In this document: piece after piece, positions 47,049 through 55,842 of the stretch
Layout: the number at the start of each line of letters is the position of its first letter
How positions within the stretch are numbered: position 1 is the stretch's first letter
Assembly: GCF_016132545.1 (NCBI RefSeq)
Contig: NZ_CP066167.1
Coordinates: 585,001-649,000 of the forward strand
Direction: 5' to 3'
Length of the DNA: 64,000 nt
Origin: Spongiibacter nanhainus
GTDB lineage: Bacteria; Pseudomonadota; Gammaproteobacteria; Pseudomonadales; Spongiibacteraceae
Notes under the pieces: generated by a model
The model's database searches: none
The model's input: only the letters and a program-made list of their open reading frames with translations
What the model was told of the DNA's origin: nothing
Position numbers and translations under genes: made by a program

Positions 47049-47993
47049 TTACCCGGCTTGCGTTTGTGGCTTCAGCGGTGAGGGCGCCCCGGTCTTCGCT
47101 TGAGGCTCGTGATGCTGGCTTTCTGCCTTAGCTCGGCTGAGGCCAAACTGAAGCGGACGTCGCTTACCTGCTGCTTGCCAACTGCCCAGCAATCGGTCCC
47201 ACAGCGCCAGGCAGGTGCCGAAGTTGGTGTCCCGGTGTTCCTCTGCGGCGGAGTGATGAATCTGGTGCTGGGCGGGGCTGATAAACCAGCGTTCCAGGTG
47301 GCCGAAGCTCAAAAAGATATGGGAGTGGCGGAGGTTGGCCCCCAGGGCGTTAAACAAGAAGCCCAGGCAGTCCACGCCCATTATTGCCACCCCGGAGACC
47401 TGACCGCGAAACAGGTAGACGAAACTGCCGCTGACGACACTGAACACCACCAGGCCACGCAGGTAATACAGTGCCATCTCCACCGGGTGAACCCGGTGTA
47501 CTGTTAACGGTGTCAGGGTGGTGGCGCTGTGATGAGTGCGGTGGAAGTACCACAGCAGCGGCACTTTGTGCAGGGCGGCATGGAGGCCAAAACGGCTAAG
47601 GTCCTCAGCGATAAAAAACACCAGGGTATAGATCACTGCCAGCAGGGGCATGGCGATGATCAGGTCGGGGGCATCGCCCCACTGGCTTTGCATCCAGCTG
47701 CCCACCAGGATGGTGCCCGCCAGATGGCTGCCTAGCAGGGGGATCAGCAAGCTGCCCCGCAGCAGGCTGTTAAGTAACAATAAGCCGCCGTCGGTAGCGG
47801 TGGAGCGGTTCAGCCAGTAGTGGCGATTAAACAGCGCCCGCAACTGGCCTTTGAGGTCGAAACGGCGCTGCTGCAGGGCAACAGTGAGAGAGGCCAGTAC
47901 CAGCGCCGAGAGAATAAATACCCAGAATAGACGCCGCCCCGGGTCCAGGGCTATTGCCAGAGGCGCGAGAACGGCATCTAACAGGCTATTCAT
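47049..47993 (-). CDS. Fatty-acid hydroxylase / sterol desaturase family membrane protein
   Basis: 314 residues with four to five hydrophobic segments (for example residues 15-45 and 95-112). Histidine clusters of the di-iron active site: HAALH, FHRTHHS and HQIHHSAAEEH. The family includes sterol desaturases, fatty-acid 2-hydroxylases and alkylglycerol monooxygenase. Its start lies 9 bp after the stop of the FecA-like receptor, so it is the last gene of the iron-linked operon. Which lipid it modifies is not known. Low-complexity polar C terminus (about 280-314). Confidence 0.82.
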   Translation of the reverse strand: MNSLLDAVLAPLAIALDPGRRLFWVFILSALVLASLTVALQQRRFDLKGQLRALFNRHYWLNRSTATDGGLLLLNSLLRGSLLIPLLGSHLAGTILVGSWMQSQWGDAPDLIIAMPLLAVIYTLVFFIAEDLSRFGLHAALHKVPLLWYFHRTHHSATTLTPLTVHRVHPVEMALYYLRGLVVFSVVSGSFVYLFRGQVSGVAIMGVDCLGFLFNALGANLRHSHIFLSFGHLERWFISPAQHQIHHSAAEEHRDTNFGTCLALWDRLLGSWQAAGKRRPLQFGLSRAKAESQHHEPQAKTGAPSPLKPQTQAG

Positions 47994-48002
47994 GGCGCCA
48001 GT

Positions 48003-50189
48003 TTAGAATTGATATTTGACCCGCAGGCGGGCGCTGCGGGGTTTATTGGGTCGGGCGCCGAAGGGGCGCAGGGATACCACCGCCTCTTCGTCCAGCAGAT
48101 TGTCGACGCTGAGCTGTACCGTCCAGTGGCTGTCCACAAACCAGCTTACCGAACTGTCCACGGTGGTGTAGGCGTCGGTGTGAGCGACTTGAGACAGCGG
48201 CGCGCTGCCGGCTTGGTCACGCATTTCGCTTTGGTAGCTGACGGCGGTGGTGGCTTCCCACTGCTGGCCCCGCACGCCAAATTGTACTTGGCCGATCTGT
48301 TCGGGCAGGTAGGGCAGTTCATCGCCGGCTTCGACATCGCCCCACTGGGAGAAGCTGCTGCTGAAGTCTGTTTGGAAGGCGCTCTCGGTATAGGTGTAGG
48401 AGAAGCTCACTACGCCAGTGAGCGCCTGGGTCAGCTTGGTGTCCCAGCGGCCGGTGAGCTCCAGGCCGGCGATTTCCACGTTGTCGCCGTTAAACTCTTC
48501 CCCAGCGGTACAGCCAGGATCGCTGACCCGGCAGCGACCCAGCAGGTTGTCGTAGTCGCTAAAGAAGCCGATGGCCTCCAAGCGTAGATTCTCTCGCTGA
48601 TAGCGCAAGCCGTATTCCAGGTTGGTGCTTTCTTCCGGGTCGACATCGCCGCCGGCGCTGGGCGCAGCGGGGGAGAAGCCCCGGTTGATGCCGGCCAGCA
48701 GGCCCAGTTCGTCAGTGAGCTGCCAAAACACCCCGGCGCCGGGCAGGGTGACGGACTGGGACTTGTCGTTATCGTCCCCGGTCAGGAAGTCGTCGTTGTT
48801 GCCACGAATATTTTCGTGGCGCAGGCCGAGCGTGAAGCGGAAGTCCCGCCAGTCGATAGTATCCACCACGTAGAGAGCAATGGCGTCGGTGTCGGCTTCG
48901 TTGCGGAGTTTGCTGCCCCGCTGTTGGCCGTCGTAAACCATTTTGCCGCTGTCCATCAGGTAGCCGCGAATGCTGTGGTTGCGCTCCACGTAGTCGTGGT
49001 GAAAGCGCAGGCCGGTCTGGATTTCATGCTGGGTCTCACCCCAGCTCAGCCGATAGGTAAGGGCCGACTGAATGCCCATAGAGCCGTATTCCCGGGCGTT
49101 GTTGGTGACATCCAACATGTCACTGTCGCTGCCATTGGAGTCGATTTCGCCCCGCAGTATGCCCAGCTCCCGGGTAAAGACATCCGGGAAGGCCAGCACG
49201 TCGCGGATGGCGACACCGTCGATAAAGCCGTCCAGCTTGTTCCAGCTGCGGTCAAACTGATTCCAGTACACCGCGCTGTTGATGCTGACTTGCTCCGATA
49301 CCTCGAACAGATGGCCGAGGTGAACCTGGCTGTGCTCGGAGGTGAAGTGGTCCAGTTGACTTGCCGCGTAGCGCCTATAGGGGTTGGCGTTAAAGTCATC
49401 TGCGGTCAGGCCCAAGTAGGTTTCGTCGGCGTCCTCGTCGGCAAAGCCCAGCTTCAGGGTGAATAGCTGGTTTTGGGCAGCGCCGGGGCGCCAGCTGAAT
49501 TTGAGGTTGATGTCGTTGCGCTCAAAGCCCGTGTCGCCACCGCCATCCAGCTCTTTGAAACCGTCGCCGCTAAAGCGCAGGGCATCAATGGCGTAGCCCA
49601 GCTCGCCGCCGTTGTCCCGGATCGACGTGTCGCTGCTGTAGAGCTGGTATTTCTGGAAGTTGTCGCTGCCGTACGTAACGTCGATTTCTCGCTCGGCTTC
49701 GGGAGCGATGGCCCGGGTGGCAAAGTTAATGGCGCCGCCCACGGTGTGGGGGCCGTGGTAAATCGCCGAGGGACCTTTGACCACCTCCACCGCGCTCATA
49801 CGGCTGACGTTGGGAATATAGTAGGCGGCTGGCGCGCTGTAGGGTGCCGGGGTAATCAGCACGCCGTCTTCCATGATAGTGACTTTCTGGCTGCGCTCTG
49901 AGGTGGCGCCGCGAATACCGATATTGGGTCGCAGGCCGTAGCCGTCCTCTTCGCGGATGTACACGCCGGGCAGTGCCGACATCACCTGATTGAGGTCGGA
50001 ATAGTCAAACTGCTCCAGCATGGCTTCGTCAATGATCTGTGCGGAGCCAGCCAGGTTGGAGATGGCGTCGCGGCCGCCAGTCACCAGAACTTCCTCGGGT
50101 TGACGGGGACTGTCCGCCAGTGCGGCTTCTGCCGGTAGCAGGGTGATCAGTGCAGCGATGGCTAGTGTCGGATGGGCTTTCATGCTCAT
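48003..50189 (-). CDS. FecA-like TonB-dependent iron receptor
   Basis: 728 residues from ATG 50189 (a second ATG two codons in is also usable). Signal peptide ends in EAALA. The plug resembles FecA: PNIGIRGATSERSQKVTIME, then APAAYYIPNVSRMSAVEVVK and GPSAIYHGPHTVGGAINF. The barrel terminates in RLRVKYQF. No N-terminal FecR-interacting signalling domain. The start is 3 bp after the imelysin stop, so the genes are coupled. Likely imports ferric iron or a chelate across the outer membrane. Confidence 0.92.
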   Translation of the reverse strand: MSMKAHPTLAIAALITLLPAEAALADSPRQPEEVLVTGGRDAISNLAGSAQIIDEAMLEQFDYSDLNQVMSALPGVYIREEDGYGLRPNIGIRGATSERSQKVTIMEDGVLITPAPYSAPAAYYIPNVSRMSAVEVVKGPSAIYHGPHTVGGAINFATRAIAPEAEREIDVTYGSDNFQKYQLYSSDTSIRDNGGELGYAIDALRFSGDGFKELDGGGDTGFERNDINLKFSWRPGAAQNQLFTLKLGFADEDADETYLGLTADDFNANPYRRYAASQLDHFTSEHSQVHLGHLFEVSEQVSINSAVYWNQFDRSWNKLDGFIDGVAIRDVLAFPDVFTRELGILRGEIDSNGSDSDMLDVTNNAREYGSMGIQSALTYRLSWGETQHEIQTGLRFHHDYVERNHSIRGYLMDSGKMVYDGQQRGSKLRNEADTDAIALYVVDTIDWRDFRFTLGLRHENIRGNNDDFLTGDDNDKSQSVTLPGAGVFWQLTDELGLLAGINRGFSPAAPSAGGDVDPEESTNLEYGLRYQRENLRLEAIGFFSDYDNLLGRCRVSDPGCTAGEEFNGDNVEIAGLELTGRWDTKLTQALTGVVSFSYTYTESAFQTDFSSSFSQWGDVEAGDELPYLPEQIGQVQFGVRGQQWEATTAVSYQSEMRDQAGSAPLSQVAHTDAYTTVDSSVSWFVDSHWTVQLSVDNLLDEEAVVSLRPFGARPNKPRSARLRVKYQF

Positions 50190-50192
50190 GTC

Positions 50193-51446
50193 TCAGTCAT
50201 TGTCCGCTTGGGCGCGGTCGGGCAGGTCGACATCTACGGCGGCGACAAAGCCCACTTTCAGGGTGTCGGTCACGCGGCGGATATAGCCGTAGAGGTTGCA
50301 GGCCGGAATAGTGCGGTCGCCATCGGGGCTGTCGGCGGCGGTGGCGCAGGTGGATTCGTCGGCGCCATCGGTGATGCCTTTGGCCTGCTCACTCAGGGTG
50401 GTCGTCATGGCGTCGATTTCCGCCAGTGCTGCCGCAGTGTTGCTTTGCATCAGCTCGGTCACGCTAGGCACGCCGGCCTGAGCAATGATGTCGTCAAAGC
50501 CCAGCCCGCTACCGCCGGTTAACAGCGCGGCAAAGGCGTTCAGGTTGTTTTCGATATTGCTGAGGCTGTACTGGGCGAAGCGGGATTCGGCAACTTCCGG
50601 ACAGGCCGGCTGACTGCAGCTAGCACTGATGCCCAGCGGAATGCCCAACTTGGCGTCCTTGACCTCGGTATCCAGGAAAAACAGCGCGTCGGAAAGCGCT
50701 TTTACACTGTCGCCGGCATTGGCGGGGTCGATAAAGGTAGAGCGGTAGTTGCCCGCACCGATCGTCCAGGCGTCGGCCAATGTGGTGGCGGCGGCGTTGA
50801 TGTCGTCGGCCAGTTTTTGCGCGTAGTTACAGCGCAGGGTTTTGCGCTCCTGCTCGGGGCGCTGATCCCAGTCGGCGGTTTCCTGAATCTGGCTGGGGCA
50901 GGTGTGGCTGAGATCGTCACTGAACAGCAGGTATTCCACGGCGCCCAAACCGCGCTGATTGGCGGCGCGACTGCCGAGGTTGAAGTTGTCGTTGTCGGCA
51001 GCCAATACCACCGCCTGGTCGACACCGCAGGTGCTGAGAGGCGCCCCCCGCGAGAACGACAGTACGCGGTTGCGCAAGGCGCCGCTGTTATCCAGCACCG
51101 GGCCGACCTGGTGTAGCTCGGTGGCTTGCCAGGCATCCATGGTATCTCGCCACTGCTGCTGGGCGACGGCCAGGGCGTTGTCTTCCTCGCCGCTGCCGAT
51201 GGCGCTGCAGTAGCTGGCGATGGCGCCGCTGTCGCCACTGAGGTCGGCGCTGACCTCGGCGGCATGTTGATAGTTGGGAATGATCAGGTTGTCGGCGTAG
51301 TTGGCCAGCATCCGCACAAAGTCAAAGTTGTCGGCATTGACGGCGCTGCTGCCGTTGCCGCCGTCGTCGACACAGGCGCTTAAGGACAGAGTCAAGGCGG
51401 TGATGCCGGCCAGGCGGCCCAGTAAGTGACGCGGTTTAAAAGTCAT
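50193..51446 (-). CDS. Imelysin-family (peptidase M75-like) lipoprotein
   Basis: 417 residues from ATG 51446 with lipoprotein signal (ALTLSLSAC lipobox, Cys about 25). The imelysin core includes QQWRDTMDAWQATEL, the signature GLGAVEYLLFSDD, and WTIGAGNYR. The classical imelysin signature GxHxxE has lost its His here (GLGAVE); this is also seen in the GLPALEYLLF subgroup. Imelysins bind iron or ferric complexes in the periplasm. This is followed by the receptor gene with a 3-bp gap. A leading hairpin lies 20 bases before the start, in the leader. Confidence 0.88.
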   Translation of the reverse strand: MTFKPRHLLGRLAGITALTLSLSACVDDGGNGSSAVNADNFDFVRMLANYADNLIIPNYQHAAEVSADLSGDSGAIASYCSAIGSGEEDNALAVAQQQWRDTMDAWQATELHQVGPVLDNSGALRNRVLSFSRGAPLSTCGVDQAVVLAADNDNFNLGSRAANQRGLGAVEYLLFSDDLSHTCPSQIQETADWDQRPEQERKTLRCNYAQKLADDINAAATTLADAWTIGAGNYRSTFIDPANAGDSVKALSDALFFLDTEVKDAKLGIPLGISASCSQPACPEVAESRFAQYSLSNIENNLNAFAALLTGGSGLGFDDIIAQAGVPSVTELMQSNTAAALAEIDAMTTTLSEQAKGITDGADESTCATAADSPDGDRTIPACNLYGYIRRVTDTLKVGFVAAVDVDLPDRAQADND

Positions 51447-51466
51447 CAATATAGTCTCGTCTGTAC

Positions 51467-51492
51467 ACAAAAAAGGCGCTTGCAGCGCCTTT
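51467..51492 (-). terminator. Attenuator-like hairpin between the DUF4856 and imelysin genes
   Basis: On the minus strand AAGGCGCTGCAAGCGCCTT is followed by TTTTGTG. The imelysin ATG begins just 20 bases after the hairpin, so no separate promoter fits in between. I read it as a partial terminator that lowers expression of downstream genes against the first gene. Confidence 0.65.
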
Positions 51493-51523
51493 CTCGATTT
51501 TGCCGCTTTACGTCGGCTTTACA

Positions 51524-53005
51524 TCACCAGTTTTCGACATCGGCACTATCAAACTCGTAGGCAGTTTGCAGTGTGCTGCGAATGGCCAGGAGGTCGGTGA
51601 TGTAGGCGTCGATGGCTTCTTGAGCGGTGCCTGCGGGAGCCTCACCATTTTGTGAGCCGTCGGCCAGTACCGGTGCGTCGCCCATCAGCGCCAGCAGGTC
51701 TTTCAGGTCCTGGAGGCCGATGCCGGAAACGCTGCCGTCACGGAAGGGGGAATTGGGGCTGAACTGCAGACCCAGGGCGAAGCCCTTCATCTCACCCCAG
51801 TGCTTGGCCAGGTTCAGGAAGTTGGCCTGGCTGGCAAAGGCGCCGTTGTCGAATTCATTCATATCGGCGACAACGTCGTTGATGTAGTGCACCACGGTCG
51901 CGGCGATACATTTTTCCCAGGTTTTAGCGGCGACATCGATATGGCTGTTCAGCTCGTCGAGTTGTTCTGCGCTCAGGCTGCCTTCAGCGGCGGCCTGATT
52001 GAGAATAAAGCGGCCGGCTACAAAGGCATCGAAGGTCGTTTTGCTGAAGTCGGTACCGCTGGTGCTACCTTTGTCGCGTTTGGCGCAGTTGGTGGAGTTG
52101 GCCAGGTTAACTTCGCTGCGCAGATCGATACTGCCATCGTTGTTGCTATCTTTGTAGAAGGCGTCGCCAGCGATCTCTTCATCGCTGTAGCTGTTGTAGT
52201 CACGGGCGGCGCCGAAGTAACCAAAGGCTTCGTCCCACTTGTGCTCGGCAAAGGTGTAGGGCGCGTCGCCATCCTGTTCGTGGTTGGCGTCATCGGCGAA
52301 GTCGGTCTGCAGGTAGTCGTTGGTACCCTGGGAGAAGGTGACCGCGCCCAGCAGGAATTTCTGGATCAGCTGGCGGTAGTCGCGACCCGCTGCATCGACG
52401 GTGACGGTGCCGATATTGGCCGTGCCGCCGGTGATGGCAAACTGGGGATCGGTGCCGTCAGTGGCTTCCGTCGCAACGCGCTCGATAAACAGGTCAACCA
52501 GTTCTATAGGCAAGTCATTGACGCCTAATTCACCCCATCCGAAAAATTCGCCGCCAATCAGCTTGTCGACTTCGCCGCCAGCGGTGCCGTTACCACCGGC
52601 GATTTTGCCGTCGAGGTTTTTGCCAGTGGAGATGTCGCCGAAAGTGGGGCCGGGGATCAGGGTTTCACCGTCCAGGCTGTAATTGTAGTTGGTGGAGTCA
52701 ACGTTGCCGCTGATGTAGAAGTCCAAGTCTGCGGCGACGTCGCCGGGTATTGCGCCGGGCTCGTCGCTAAGATCTTGCAGTGCCAGGACCAGGTCTTCGA
52801 TCAGAACGTGGCGTGCGGTTTGGCCGGTGTAGCTAACCGCGCTCTCACCTGCGGTGATTTGGCTTTCAAAACTGTAGGTATCCGGTACCGAAGGTTGATC
52901 CGGGTTGTTGTCTTTGTTGCCACCGCCACTGCTACCGCCGCCACAGGCGGATAGGGTGGCGACTGAGGCGGCCAGAGCCGCTGAAATTAGGATGCGCTTG
53001 CTCAT
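51524..53005 (-). CDS. DUF4856-like imelysin-associated lipoprotein
   Basis: 493 residues with a lipoprotein signal (AASVATLSAC, then GGGSSGGG). The body resembles DUF4856 proteins: SQITAGESAVSYTGQTARHV, QKFLLGAVTFSQGTNDY, EHKWDEAFGYFGAARDYNS and AEGSLSAEQLDELNSH. Such proteins accompany imelysin and TonB receptor genes in Bacteroidota and Proteobacteria, and are inferred to take part in iron or haem handling at the cell surface. It is a modest-confidence assignment as I matched family segments by memory. First gene of the operon, 87 bases downstream of a candidate Fur box. Confidence 0.75.
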   Translation of the reverse strand: MSKRILISAALAASVATLSACGGGSSGGGNKDNNPDQPSVPDTYSFESQITAGESAVSYTGQTARHVLIEDLVLALQDLSDEPGAIPGDVAADLDFYISGNVDSTNYNYSLDGETLIPGPTFGDISTGKNLDGKIAGGNGTAGGEVDKLIGGEFFGWGELGVNDLPIELVDLFIERVATEATDGTDPQFAITGGTANIGTVTVDAAGRDYRQLIQKFLLGAVTFSQGTNDYLQTDFADDANHEQDGDAPYTFAEHKWDEAFGYFGAARDYNSYSDEEIAGDAFYKDSNNDGSIDLRSEVNLANSTNCAKRDKGSTSGTDFSKTTFDAFVAGRFILNQAAAEGSLSAEQLDELNSHIDVAAKTWEKCIAATVVHYINDVVADMNEFDNGAFASQANFLNLAKHWGEMKGFALGLQFSPNSPFRDGSVSGIGLQDLKDLLALMGDAPVLADGSQNGEAPAGTAQEAIDAYITDLLAIRSTLQTAYEFDSADVENW

Positions 53006-53091
53006 GTTATTACTCGCATTTTGACGATATGAATTGGGCTGTCTCTATTGCTGCGAATGAGACCGCCGCGAATCGAATTGCAATACTACGT

Positions 53092-53110
53092 GAAAATACG
53101 AGTAATTATC
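53092..53110. promoter_or_regulatory. Candidate Fur box upstream of the iron operon
   Basis: Read on the minus strand: GATAATTACTCGTATTTTC, 19 bases. The two outer hexamers (GATAAT and ATTTTC) match 11 of 12 positions of GATAAT-N7-ATTATC. The centre does not match. It lies 87 bases before the start of the DUF4856 gene and suggests iron repression of the operon. Confidence 0.45.
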
Positions 53111-53163
53111 AAGAACATTGCAGTTAATGATTAAGTGGTGGAGCGGGGGCATGAGCGTGCAAT

Positions 53164-53200
53164 AAAAAAGGCCCGGTCGCTGGGGCGTTCCGGGCCTTTT
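53164..53200 (-). terminator. Terminator after bfr
   Basis: GGCCCGG (53170-53176) and CCGGGCC (53190-53196) form a stem with a T-run on both strands (AAAAAA before, TTTT after). On the minus strand it follows the bfr stop by about 55 bases. Confidence 0.8.
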
Positions 53201-53253
53201 CAGAGCTGCTTTGGCCGGCCCAGGTTTAGGGCGGCGTTGATGAGATGGGAGGG

Positions 53254-53733
53254 TTATTCGCCCTGGTCGCCCATCATTGATTGTTGATAGTTCTGCAGTC
53301 CGACTCTGTCGATCAGGCTGAGCTGAGTCTCCAGCCAGTCGATATGCTCTTCTTCAGACTCGAGAATGCTCTCGAGTAGCTCACGGCTGACGTAGTCACC
53401 TACGGATTCGCAGTATTTGATGCCTTCTTTCAGATCCGGCACGGCCTTAAGCTCCAGGCTCAGATCGCACTCCAGCATTTCTTTGGTGTTTTCGCCAATC
53501 AGCAGCTTGCCGAGGTCTTGTAAGTTTGGAATGCCCTCGAGAAACAGGATGCGCTTGATCAGCTCATCGGCATGCTTCATTTCGTCGATGGATTCGTGGT
53601 ACTCGTAGTCGCCCAGCTCGTGGAGCCCCCAATCCTTATACATCCGGGAGTGGAGGAAGTACTGGTTAATGGCGATGAGTTCGTTGCCGAGCGCCTTGTT
53701 GAGGTGGGCGATAACCTGTGCGTCGCCTTTCAT
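53254..53733 (-). CDS. bfr: Bacterioferritin
   Basis: 159 residues, standard size. Ferroxidase ligands are Glu18 ([11 protein letters not shown]), Glu51 and His54 ([10 protein letters not shown]), Glu94, Glu127 and His130 ([11 protein letters not shown]). The haem-ligating methionine is Met52. Stores iron as a 24-mer nanocage and is served by Bfd for iron release. Gene follows bfd in the same direction after 147 bp. Confidence 0.96.
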   Translation of the reverse strand: MKGDAQVIAHLNKALGNELIAINQYFLHSRMYKDWGLHELGDYEYHESIDEMKHADELIKRILFLEGIPNLQDLGKLLIGENTKEMLECDLSLELKAVPDLKEGIKYCESVGDYVSRELLESILESEEEHIDWLETQLSLIDRVGLQNYQQSMMGDQGE

Positions 53734-53880
53734 GATCGTAGTCCCTTCCGCTGTGTGGGTGTAATACTGCGAAAGTGTAACGAGCTGAGTGGCGAAGTCA
53801 ATATAAGTTATTGATTCTTATAATAATTTTAAATCGTAGCACGAATAATTTTCAGTTGTTTTCGTGCATGGGGCGGTGGC

Positions 53881-54078
53881 TCACGCGGCGGCGTAACAGA
53901 GGCTGTCGTCGATATGGCTGAGGTGAGCATCGTAAACAGTGCGGGCCAGAGCGCCACACTTGCCGCACTGGCTGGCCAGATCCAGCTCCCGGCGAACCTC
54001 GCGAAAGCTGTTGGCGCCGTTATCCATGGACTCACGGATTTGTTTGTCGGTAATACCTTTGCAAAGACACACGTACAT
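53881..54078 (-). CDS. bfd: Bacterioferritin-associated ferredoxin
   Basis: 65 residues from the ATG at 54078; the longer open frame upstream has no similarity. [2Fe-2S] ligands follow the Bfd pattern CxC...CxxC: Cys4 and Cys6 in MYVCLCKGIT and Cys38, Cys41 in ASQCGKCGALA. Delivers electrons to Bfr to reduce and release stored iron. A Fur-like sequence (54157-54175) lies about 80 bases upstream. Confidence 0.93.
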   Translation of the reverse strand: MYVCLCKGITDKQIRESMDNGANSFREVRRELDLASQCGKCGALARTVYDAHLSHIDDSLCYAAA

Positions 54079-54156
54079 CTCTACTGATCTCTCACAGCCG
54101 GGGCTGCGCCCGGTTAATGGTTGACGAGTCGGGACTCGCCTAATGTTAAGGTCAAC

Positions 54157-54175
54157 GTTAATGTAAATGATAACA
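54157..54175. promoter_or_regulatory. Weak Fur-like site upstream of bfd
   Basis: GTTAATGTAAATGATAACA matches the 19-base Fur consensus at 11 positions. bfd is Fur-repressed in Pseudomonas and E. coli, so the position is expected. Weak sequence evidence. Confidence 0.35.
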
Positions 54176-54350
54176 GGTGTCAAATGGGATTGGTTAAGAT
54201 TCGTTAATGCAGATGCATGGGTCCTTGCCGCTTCAGAATTTGATAGGATCAAAGAAACTGGCCGTGTATCATTCTTGGTCCTGTTTTCCTCTCGGCGAGT
54301 TATTCGCCGTTTTGTTTACTAACTCTAATTGTTCAATGGAGGTTGAAACC

Positions 54351-54953
54351 ATGGGTGTTCTAGTAGGTAAACCCGCACCAGACTTCACTTGCGCCGCGGT
54401 TAAAGGCAACGGCGAGATCGTTGACGAGTACACGCTGAGCGAAAATATCAAAGGCAAATACGGCCTATTGTTCTTCTACCCGCTGGACTTCACATTTGTC
54501 TGCCCCTCTGAGCTGATCGCTCTGGAGCACCGCATGGACAAATTCCGCGAGCTGGGTGTGGAAGTGATCAGTGTCTCCATCGATTCTCAGTTCACCCACA
54601 ACGCCTGGCGCAACACGCCAGTTAACAACGGCGGTATCGGTGAAGTGACTTACACCATGGCGGCTGACGTGCGCCACGACATCTGCCGTGCCTACGACGT
54701 AGAAGCCGACGGCGGCGTCGCATTCCGCGGTGCCTTCCTGATCGACAAAGAAGGCGTGGTTCGCTCTCAGCTGGTTAATGACCTGCCGCTGGGCCGCAAC
54801 GTCGACGAGCTGATCCGCCTGGTTGAAGCCCTGCAGTTCCACGAAGAGCACGGAGAAGTGTGCCCTGCCGGCTGGAACAAAGGCGACAAAGGTATGAATG
54901 CCTCACCTGACGGTGTGGCGGCTTACCTGTCAGAGAATTCTGACAAGCTGTAA
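54351..54953 (+). CDS. Typical 2-Cys peroxiredoxin (AhpC/Prx1 family)
   Basis: 200 residues from the ATG at 54351 with GGAGG eight bases ahead; the frame is open further up through non-coding leader. Peroxidatic Cys in the motif PLDFTFVCPSE and resolving Cys in HGEVCPAGW near the C terminus. Reduces hydrogen and organic peroxides in the cytosol. The flavoprotein partner AhpF is not nearby, so thioredoxin is the likely reductant. Confidence 0.95.
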   Translation: MGVLVGKPAPDFTCAAVKGNGEIVDEYTLSENIKGKYGLLFFYPLDFTFVCPSELIALEHRMDKFRELGVEVISVSIDSQFTHNAWRNTPVNNGGIGEVTYTMAADVRHDICRAYDVEADGGVAFRGAFLIDKEGVVRSQLVNDLPLGRNVDELIRLVEALQFHEEHGEVCPAGWNKGDKGMNASPDGVAAYLSENSDKL

Positions 54954-54999
54954 AGTGAGTGGTGATGGCGGTTTTGGCCGCCAGTAAGCCATTTGTTTA

Positions 55000-55039
55000 A
55001 AAAAAGGCCCGGTTGCTTTTGGCAGTCGGGCCTTTTTTT
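55000..55039 (+). terminator. Terminator after the peroxiredoxin gene
   Basis: GGCCCG (55006-55011) and CGGGCC (55027-55032) form a stem around a 15-base loop, followed by TTTTTTT. It lies 46 bases after the stop codon. Confidence 0.88.
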
Positions 55040-55082
55040 ATGAGGGGGGGATTGGTTTTGGTGCTCAGTCGAGCGGGTGTTT

Positions 55083-55756
55083 GCTAATTCTTAGCACGGG
55101 TTTTACTCGGGCCATCCTAGGCCATCGCCCTGCGGGCGCCCTGTCGTAGTTGTATTGGCATACGGCTAGCACGGGTTTCGCCCTGCTGGGCGACTGACTT
55201 TCTCTTTGCTTGTCCAAAGAGAAAGTAAGCAAAGAGAAAAGACACCCTGCATCCCCGTCGCTGGCAAAAAGCGCCAGCGATCCCCTGCGCTTCTCGAATC
55301 TGAACGGGCGCTGCGGAACTCGCTTCGCTCAAACAGTCCTCGCGCTTACTCCGTTCAGCTTCTGCGATGCTCGGCGGGGCTGAAGGGGCCCAGGGTGCCA
55401 CATTGAGCAAAGGGTGTTCTTCTCCAGCTACTGGCACCGGGGTTTATTCCCCTTTGAGCTCGCCGAGCATCGCAGCCATTCAATGAAAGGCTTTTAGCGA
55501 GGACTGTTTGAGCCGTCAGGCGAGTTCCGCAGCGTTTTCATTGAATGGCGAGAAGCGCAGGGTAGCCGAAGGCCGAGCGATAGGGTGGCGTTTCTTTTGG
55601 TTCCTTTTCTTTGGCCAAACAAAGAAAAGGAACTCGCCCAGCAGGGCGAAAACCGTGCTAAGAATTAGCCAATACCCACACGACAGCGTGCCCGAAGGGC
55701 GAGGGCCACGCGCGGCCCGAGTAAAACACCCGCCAGCCGTATGCCAATACAAACCC
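55083..55756. repeat. Large imperfect fold-back element (about 670 bp, no gene)
   Basis: Left and right halves are inverse copies. Perfect pieces, from outside in: TTGTATTGGCATACGGCT (55150) with its inverse near 55734; GTTTTACTCGGGCC (55100) with GGCCCGAGTAAAAC (55714-55727); GCTGCGGAACTCGC (55310-55323) with 55520-55533; CTGCGCTTCTCG (55285-55296) with 55549-55560; CTCAAACAGTCCTCGC (55328-55343) with 55497-55512; and TGCGATGCTCGGCG (55362-55375) with 55461-55474. Short open frames in it are not genes. It has no transposase and looks like a non-autonomous, repeated intergenic element. Confidence 0.85.
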
Positions 55757-55791
55757 AACCCGTTGCGGGCGGGATCGCAATCCCCAAATAT

Positions 55792-55819
55792 AAAAAACCC
55801 CACCGAAGTGGGGTTTTTT
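55792..55819 (-). terminator. Terminator of sodB
   Basis: CCCCACcgaaGTGGGG stem with A-run before and T-run after, so it works in both directions. On the minus strand it is 24 bases after the sodB stop. Confidence 0.9.
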
Positions 55820-55842
55820 GTTAGCTCAAGGCTGGCAGAGCC

